Source of the DNA: DATCJA01 sp050742335
GTDB taxonomy: Bacteria; Acidobacteriota; Vicinamibacteria; Vicinamibacterales; UBA2999
Direction of reading: 5' to 3'
Assembly (NCBI GenBank): GCA_050742335.1
Contig: JBOGIR010000033.1
Location: 1 to 18,079 of the forward strand
Length of the DNA: 18,079 nucleotides
Shown here: piece after piece, positions 13,714-18,079 of the stretch
How the letters are laid out: every line of letters begins with the position of its first letter
Position numbering within the stretch: the stretch's first letter is position 1
Notes under the pieces: model-generated
Databases searched by the model: none
Told to the model about the DNA's origin: nothing
What the model saw: the letters and a program-made list of their open reading frames with translations, nothing else
Program-made: the position numbers and the translations under genes

Positions 13714-15419
13714 GCGCCTCCGCGTTCGCGCTCTACGCGAACGCCACGACCACAATCGCCCCTGAATACAACCGGATGGTCCACTGGGGGCTGATGGGGG
13801 CCGTCGCGCTGCTCACGTACGGCCGTGCGACGGCCGCGCCCGCACGGGCGGCAGATTGGGCGCTCGCCGCGTTGCTCGGGGCCTCGACGATCTTCCTGAT
13901 CATCGATTACCCCACCTACATCCAGCGCACCGGCATCGTCACGACGGCTGAATTGGTCGCCGGCGTCGTCATGGTCGTCCTTGTCCTCGAGGCGACGCGA
14001 AGGGTCGTCGGCTGGTTCCTCGTGCTCATGGTCGTCGTGACGCTCGCATATGCCCTGCTCGGCCAGCATCTCACGGGTCTTTTCGCACACCGCGGGTACG
14101 ACCTGTCGCGACTCGTTGGATCGCTGTACCTGGGAAGCAACGGCATCTACGGCCTGCCGATCGAGATCTCGGCGACGTTCGTGATCATGTTCGTGCTGTT
14201 CGGCGCGCTGCTGGGTCGATCGGGCGGCGACCGCTGGTTCATGGATCTGGCGCTCGCGCTGATCGGTCGGCTCCGCGGCGGCCCGGCGATCGGCGCAGTC
14301 ATCTCGAGCGGGCTGATGGGCATGATCTCCGGTTCGCCCGTCGCCTGCGTCGTCACGGTCGGCAATTTCACCATTCCGCTGATGACGCGGTCAGGGTTCG
14401 GACGGGAATTCGCGGGTGCGACGGTGGCCGTCGCCTCCACCGCGTCGATGTTTACGCCGCCGCTGATGGGCGCCGGCGCTTTCCTCATCGCGGAATACCT
14501 CCAGGTGCCGTACAGCGAGGTGGCGAAGGCCGCGATCTTGCCTGCCGCCCTTTTCTATGTCGCCCTCGTGGCGACCGTCTATCTCTGGGCGATGCAGCGC
14601 GGCATCGCGCCCGACACAGAGACGCCGCTGCCAATGATCGGACGTACGCTCGCGGAGTACGGGCACATGGTGCCGCCGGTCGTGGCGTTGGTGGCGCTGA
14701 TCTTCATGGGCCGGAGCCTGATGCAGGCGGCGTTCTGGTCGATCATCCTGACGCTGGCATGCTCGCTCGTCCGGTCGCATACGCGTGTCGGGCTGACGCG
14801 CCTTCTCGGCGCGCTCGAAGAGGGCGCGCGCGGCGTCGTGGCGATTGCAGTTGCGTGCGCAGCCGCCGGCATCATGGTCGGCATCATCAACCTCACTGGG
14901 ATCGGGTTTACGCTCTCCGCCACGCTGACGAACCTCGCGCAGGGACAGCCGCTGCTCCTGCTCGTGCTCATCATGACGGCTGCGCTCTTGCTCGGCACGG
15001 CGCTTCCGCCTACGGCTGTCTATCTCGTGCTGGTCGGACTCAGTGTGCCGGCGATGACCACGGCGGGGTTCGAGCCAATGGCGTCACACTTCTTCATCTT
15101 CTTCTTCAGCTCGATGGGAGCCATCACGCCGCCCGTGGCGCTGGCCGCCTACGCCGCGGCCGCGATCTCCGGCTCGGAGATCAGCCGGACGGGGTGGCTG
15201 GCGTTCCGGCTCGGGCTCGCCGGCTATCTCATTCCGTTTCTCTGCATGTACTACAGCGGGCTGCTGCTCGTCGGCGCAATCGGCGACGTGCTCTGGGCGC
15301 TGAGCGTGGCACTCGCGCTGATTGTCGCCACGTCAGTCGCGATTCATGTGATCAACGGCCTGATCGATCGGACGCGGCCGCGCGAGGCGAATCCGGAGGG
15401 CCCCGCCCTACGTACGTAA
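13692..15419 (+). CDS. TRAP transporter fused permease (4TM-12TM type)
   Basis: A 575-residue membrane protein with many hydrophobic segments. The N-terminal about 130 residues correspond to a reduced small (DctQ-like) part and the rest to the large DctM-like subunit, the fused form typical of TAXI systems. Family signatures are the G-L-M-G-M-I-S-G-S-P-V-A-C-V-V-T-V-G-N region (about 215-232), F-T-P-P-L-M-G-A-G-A-F, L-L-G-T-A-L-P-P-T-A-V-Y, and S-S-M-G-A-I-T-P-P-V-A-L-A-A-Y-A-A-A. It uses an ion gradient to import the receptor-bound substrate. The start is GTG 13692, inside the end of the receptor gene (22-base overlap), suggesting coupled translation. A somewhat short N-terminus leaves open an earlier start. 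It converges with the UbiD gene 78 bp away. Confidence 0.92.
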   Translation: MARVLLIGASAFALYANATTTIAPEYNRMVHWGLMGAVALLTYGRATAAPARAADWALAALLGASTIFLIIDYPTYIQRTGIVTTAELVAGVVMVVLVLEATRRVVGWFLVLMVVVTLAYALLGQHLTGLFAHRGYDLSRLVGSLYLGSNGIYGLPIEISATFVIMFVLFGALLGRSGGDRWFMDLALALIGRLRGGPAIGAVISSGLMGMISGSPVACVVTVGNFTIPLMTRSGFGREFAGATVAVASTASMFTPPLMGAGAFLIAEYLQVPYSEVAKAAILPAALFYVALVATVYLWAMQRGIAPDTETPLPMIGRTLAEYGHMVPPVVALVALIFMGRSLMQAAFWSIILTLACSLVRSHTRVGLTRLLGALEEGARGVVAIAVACAAAGIMVGIINLTGIGFTLSATLTNLAQGQPLLLLVLIMTAALLLGTALPPTAVYLVLVGLSVPAMTTAGFEPMASHFFIFFFSSMGAITPPVALAAYAAAAISGSEISRTGWLAFRLGLAGYLIPFLCMYYSGLLLVGAIGDVLWALSVALALIVATSVAIHVINGLIDRTRPREANPEGPALRT

Positions 15420-15497
15420 CCCGGCGATCACCCGCTCGGCGCGCTGCAGTTCCGCGCGGCGCTGCCTCGAAGTAGCCGAGAAGCGCAGGATGTGGAA

Positions 15498-16910
15498 CTA
15501 TTCAGGCAAGCTCGTCATGTCAGTGATGCCCGCCGTGCTCGCCGAGTCAACGGCAGTCGCAGGGACGATCGCGCGCGGAGGATAGGCGGCCGGTGGCAGC
15601 GGCTTCGTCGCATCGATGACGGCTGCCGTGATCATCCGCGGCGTGCGTGTGCCGTCCTGGTGATATTCCCACCCGACCGGCAGCAGGCCGCCTGGGCCTG
15701 ACCACCGCGGAATCACGAGCAGATCGCGCGCGGCGTCGAAGCGCGTCCCGATCGCCCACATCACGTCGCCGTCGTTGAATACGTTGATGTCGTCATCGAC
15801 GACGACGATCATCTTGAGGTTTTCGGGCTCGGTGTTGAGCGCGGCGAAGGCGGCCTTCTTGACTTCGGCGTCGCGCGTTTTCTTGATCGACAGATAGCAG
15901 TGCATGCGGCTGTGCGCCGGGACGTTGACGGCGCGCAGACCCGGAACGATCGCTTTCACGTTCCTGTAGATGCTCCCCATCCGCGGCAGGCTGCCGAGCA
16001 CCAGGTGCTCGCGGTTCGCCGAGAACACGTCGTAGTAAATCGGGTTGCGGCGCATCGTGATTGTCGTCACGCGGATGACGGGCTTCGGCCCCTCGGCCGT
16101 GTAGTGCCCCGGCCATTCACCGAACGGCCCCTCATGCCGTCGCTCGTGCGGGATGACGTCCCCTTCGATGACGATCTCCGCACGCGCCGGCACGGGCACG
16201 TCGCACGTCTCGGCACGCGTGACGTCCACCGCCTCGCCCAGCAGCCCGCCCGCGGCGTCGTACTCGCCGCCGATGCCGGGGAGGCGCGACACCGCGCCCA
16301 TGACGACCGCCGGATGGTGGCCGATCGCAATCGCAATCGGCGCCGGCTGTCCGCGCTCCTCGTACCGCCGGTAGATGTAGTTGCCGTGATGCCCGTCGAT
16401 GAACCACACTCCCAACTCGTTTCTGCCGTACACCTGATGTCGATAGAGACCGGCGTTGACCTTCCCCGACTCGGGATCGCGCATGATGCCGATGCCGCTC
16501 GTGATGTACGGCCCGCCGTCGAGCTCGTTGTGCGTGAGGAGCGGGAGCTTGCCGAGATCGACCTGGTCGCCGGTCCAGACCTGCTCCTTCACGGGCGCGG
16601 ACTCGCGCGGCACTTCGCGCGCGGGAATCGGGTTCGTCATCCGTTCGCCGAACGCCGGCACCATCTCCTCGAGCGTCGTGTCGAGCGCCACAGCGAGGCG
16701 CTCGTACGTCGCAGTGAGGTTCAGCACGAGCGGAATGCAGCTCCCGCCGATCTTCTCGAAGTACAGCGCGGGATACTGGTTGTCGCGGGCGAAACGCCCG
16801 GCGATTGCTGTGGCGCCAAAGCGCGGGTCGACCGGGGCTGACACGCACTTCACCTCTCCGGGACGCGCGGTGATCAGGTCGCGAATGAACGTGCGGAGGT
16901 CCTTCGGCAT
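15498..16910 (-). CDS. UbiD family decarboxylase
   Basis: A 470-residue member of the UbiD family: prenylated-FMN-dependent reversible decarboxylases acting on aromatic or alpha,beta-unsaturated acids in the cytoplasm. Visible are P-A-L-Y-F-E-K-I (48-54), the metal/cofactor-region segment N-A-G-L-Y-R-H-Q-V (152-160), H-H-G-N-Y-I-Y, A-E-I-V-I-E-G (244-250) and the key R-R-H-E-G-P-F-G-E-W-P-G-H-Y (257-270) holding the expected catalytic acidic residues. The late V-V-V-D-D-D-I-N-V-F-N-D-G-D-V-M-W-A-I-G-T-R region is also conserved. The ATG at 16910 lies two bases after the stop of the [2Fe-2S] gene; the frame extends upstream only as an out-of-frame reading of that gene. UbiX, which makes the cofactor, is not in this window. 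The substrate cannot be predicted; ubiquinone synthesis is less likely than catabolism given the context. Confidence 0.93.
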   Translation of the reverse strand: MPKDLRTFIRDLITARPGEVKCVSAPVDPRFGATAIAGRFARDNQYPALYFEKIGGSCIPLVLNLTATYERLAVALDTTLEEMVPAFGERMTNPIPAREVPRESAPVKEQVWTGDQVDLGKLPLLTHNELDGGPYITSGIGIMRDPESGKVNAGLYRHQVYGRNELGVWFIDGHHGNYIYRRYEERGQPAPIAIAIGHHPAVVMGAVSRLPGIGGEYDAAGGLLGEAVDVTRAETCDVPVPARAEIVIEGDVIPHERRHEGPFGEWPGHYTAEGPKPVIRVTTITMRRNPIYYDVFSANREHLVLGSLPRMGSIYRNVKAIVPGLRAVNVPAHSRMHCYLSIKKTRDAEVKKAAFAALNTEPENLKMIVVVDDDINVFNDGDVMWAIGTRFDAARDLLVIPRWSGPGGLLPVGWEYHQDGTRTPRMITAAVIDATKPLPPAAYPPRAIVPATAVDSASTAGITDMTSLPE

Positions 16911-16912
16911 CG

Positions 16913-17245
16913 CTATGCCAACTTCTCCTCGGCCGGCGCCGTGTCGGTCACCAGGTCCCGGATGAGCGGCCGCTTCGGCAGCGGGCCAACGGTCACACCG
17001 GCCGGCGTCAGCCACGCGGTGCACGTGTATTCGACGCGTCCGTCGACGAGCGCCATGCACGTGTGGCAGGCGTTCGCGTTGATGCAGCTGTAGCGAATCG
17101 CCAGGCTCGAGTCGACGTGCGCGCGGATCCAGCGCAGCGCGTCGAGCACCGACATGCCCTCCTCGAACGGCACCTCGTACCGCTCGAAGCGGCCGTCCTC
17201 GGCGCCGCCCCGCCATACGCTCAGCGTGGTCATGCGGACGGTCAT
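16913..17245 (-). CDS. Short [2Fe-2S] ferredoxin-like protein (SdhB N-domain type)
   Basis: A 110-residue protein resembling only the N-terminal [2Fe-2S] half of succinate dehydrogenase/fumarate reductase iron-sulfur subunits. It has L-S-V-W-R, V-L-D-A-L-R-W-I, R-Y-S-C-I-N-A-N-A-C-H-T-C and E-Y-T-C-T-A-W. The four cysteines (54, 60, 63, 75) are spaced C-x5-C-x2-C-x11-C, one residue longer in the first gap than in canonical SdhB. The C-terminal domain that holds the 4Fe-4S and 3Fe-4S clusters is absent. The ATG at 17245 overlaps the flavoprotein stop (ATGA), so the two are translationally coupled and probably form a flavoprotein-ferredoxin pair. UbiD begins two bases after its stop. It likely shuttles electrons to or from the flavoprotein; the partner is unknown. 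Confidence 0.88.
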   Translation of the reverse strand: MTVRMTTLSVWRGGAEDGRFERYEVPFEEGMSVLDALRWIRAHVDSSLAIRYSCINANACHTCMALVDGRVEYTCTAWLTPAGVTVGPLPKRPLIRDLVTDTAPAEEKLA

Positions 17246-18079
17246 GCGGTCTGTACTCCCGATCGGACGACCGGACTCCAGTGGCATTTCATCGCGCCGG
17301 CATCGAACGACACGAGCTGATTCCTCTCGAGCCCGGGAACCATCTGCGTCGCGTCGAGGCGCTGATGGGCGCCGCGACTCTCGGTCCGATGGAGCGCCGA
17401 GAGCACCACCGCTTCGGCGCTCCCGAGCATCGCCCGCAGCTCGTACCAGTCCTGGACGTCGAGATTGAACACGTCGCCGTCAGCGATCGCCAGGTCCGGC
17501 AGCTCGCGCCGTAGCGCGTGAATCCGCGCCAGGGCGTGATCGAGACCCTCTCGGGATCGAGACGGTCCCGCCTGTTCCCACATGACGTCCTGCAGCTCGG
17601 TCTGGACCACGCCGGGCGCGCGACCGCGTCCCTTCCGCGCGCGGAGATCGGCGAACTCGGCGCGGGTGCGTTCTGCATACGCCGATGACCATCCCGGATC
17701 GGCGCCGGCTGCCATCTCGGCCGCAAAGTGCCCGGCGCGTTCGCCAAACACCATCGCCTCGCTGATCGCGTTCCCCGACAGCCGATTCGCGCCGCCCGGG
17801 CCGCCGACGGCCTCACCTGCGGCGAAGAGGCCGCCGATACGCGTTTCGAGCCGCTCGTCCACCGCGATGCCGCCCATGTGGTAGTGCGCGGTCGGCGCCA
17901 CCTCCACCGGCATGCGCGTCAAATCGATTCCGTTCGCGAGCAGCCGATCGATCACTGGACCAAACGCGCTCCGCAGCGTCGCCTCGGGCAGGTGGCGAAA
18001 ATCGAGGTACACGCCGCCGTGCGGCGACCCACGGCCGGCCTCGACCTCCTTGAGGATCGCGTATGACGCGAGATCGCGC
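17242..18079 (-). CDS. Succinate dehydrogenase/fumarate reductase-like flavoprotein, 3' part
   Basis: The C-terminal 278 residues or so of an FAD-dependent SdhA/FrdA-type oxidoreductase; the start and FAD-binding N-terminus lie beyond the right edge. Visible are R-D-L-A-S-Y-A-I-L-K-E-V, G-G-V-Y-L-D-F-R-H-L, the substrate-site motif V-A-P-T-A-H-Y-H-M-G-G-I, then G-L-F-A-A-G-E-A-V-G-G-P-G-G-A-N-R-L-S-G-N-A-I-S-E-A, and the helical C-terminus ending in a divergent tail (M-K-C-H-W-S-P-V-V). The family oxidises or reduces C=C bonds next to carboxylates. G-G-P-G-G-A-N-R in place of the usual S-x-H-G-A-N-R suggests a substrate other than succinate, though this is only inference. It heads an operon with the short ferredoxin-like protein and UbiD. 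Confidence 0.9.
   Translation of the reverse strand, partial: RDLASYAILKEVEAGRGSPHGGVYLDFRHLPEATLRSAFGPVIDRLLANGIDLTRMPVEVAPTAHYHMGGIAVDERLETRIGGLFAAGEAVGGPGGANRLSGNAISEAMVFGERAGHFAAEMAAGADPGWSSAYAERTRAEFADLRARKGRGRAPGVVQTELQDVMWEQAGPSRSREGLDHALARIHALRRELPDLAIADGDVFNLDVQDWYELRAMLGSAEAVVLSALHRTESRGAHQRLDATQMVPGLERNQLVSFDAGAMKCHWSPVVRSGVQTA

Noticed and set aside
16913..18079. Respiratory complex II (sdhAB)
   Set aside because: The iron-sulfur protein lacks the C-terminal cluster domain, no membrane anchor genes are adjacent, and UbiD follows directly.

Overview
The window is high-GC bacterial DNA. Gene content and style point to Acidobacteriota, most likely class Vicinamibacteria. The clues are a DUF6152-type secreted protein, two secreted paralogues carrying an R-T-P-x-G-[RK]-P-[ND]-L-Q-G-x-W motif, frequent GTG starts, and the association of UbiD with a TAXI-TRAP transporter. 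This is inference from family distribution; no rRNA or other marker is present. No tRNA, rRNA, CRISPR array or phage gene was seen.

Layout. 1-334 (-): 5' part of an APC-type amino acid permease. 342-512: a multi-hairpin dispersed repeat (copy A). 541-1440 (-): dienelactone hydrolase-like protein, divergent from pantothenate kinase coaA (1508-2482, +). 2505-2882 (-): small two-helix membrane protein. 3152-3379 (+): 75-aa probable winged-helix protein. 3504-7297 (-): a cell-wall/RNA/nucleotide housekeeping cluster, in transcription order N-acetylmuramoyl-L-alanine amidase, GerMN protein, rph, rdgB. The gerM-rph-rdgB order matches Bacillus subtilis gerM-rph-ysnA, but here a 223-bp palindromic element (4954-5176) sits between gerMN and rph. 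7442-7579: structured leader (copy C) in front of a DUF6152 gene (7589-7972, +). 8015-8827 (-): fdhD. 8859-10220: repeat copy B, split by an IS630-family element (8921-10135). 10889-12651 (+): two secreted paralogues of unknown function. 12733-15419 (+): TAXI solute receptor overlapping a fused TRAP permease. 15498 to the right edge (-): fumarate-reductase-like flavoprotein, a short [2Fe-2S] protein and a UbiD-family decarboxylase, nearly continuous.

How genes may work together. Amidase and GerMN are translationally coupled (ATGA) and likely act in the envelope. Rph and RdgB do RNA 3'-end and nucleotide-pool maintenance. On the right, TRAP-TAXI uptake converges on a flavoprotein/ferredoxin/UbiD operon. 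A reasonable hypothesis is import of an organic (possibly aromatic or unsaturated) acid followed by redox and prenylated-FMN-dependent decarboxylation.

Most interesting signal. Three loci (342-483; 7442-7579; 8859-8918 plus 10138-10220) share one architecture: a 12-14 bp hairpin, a 1-2 nt joint, a 7-bp hairpin, a conserved 12-nt linker (AA[GA][AC]AGAC[AG]CTG), then a 10-19 bp hairpin. Copies A and B are sequence relatives. Copy C has different sequence in every helix but keeps the pairing and the linker. That looks like covariation of a structured RNA or a structured mobile repeat. Copy B was split by the IS630 element exactly at a CTAG target, so copy A is a near-empty-site reference.
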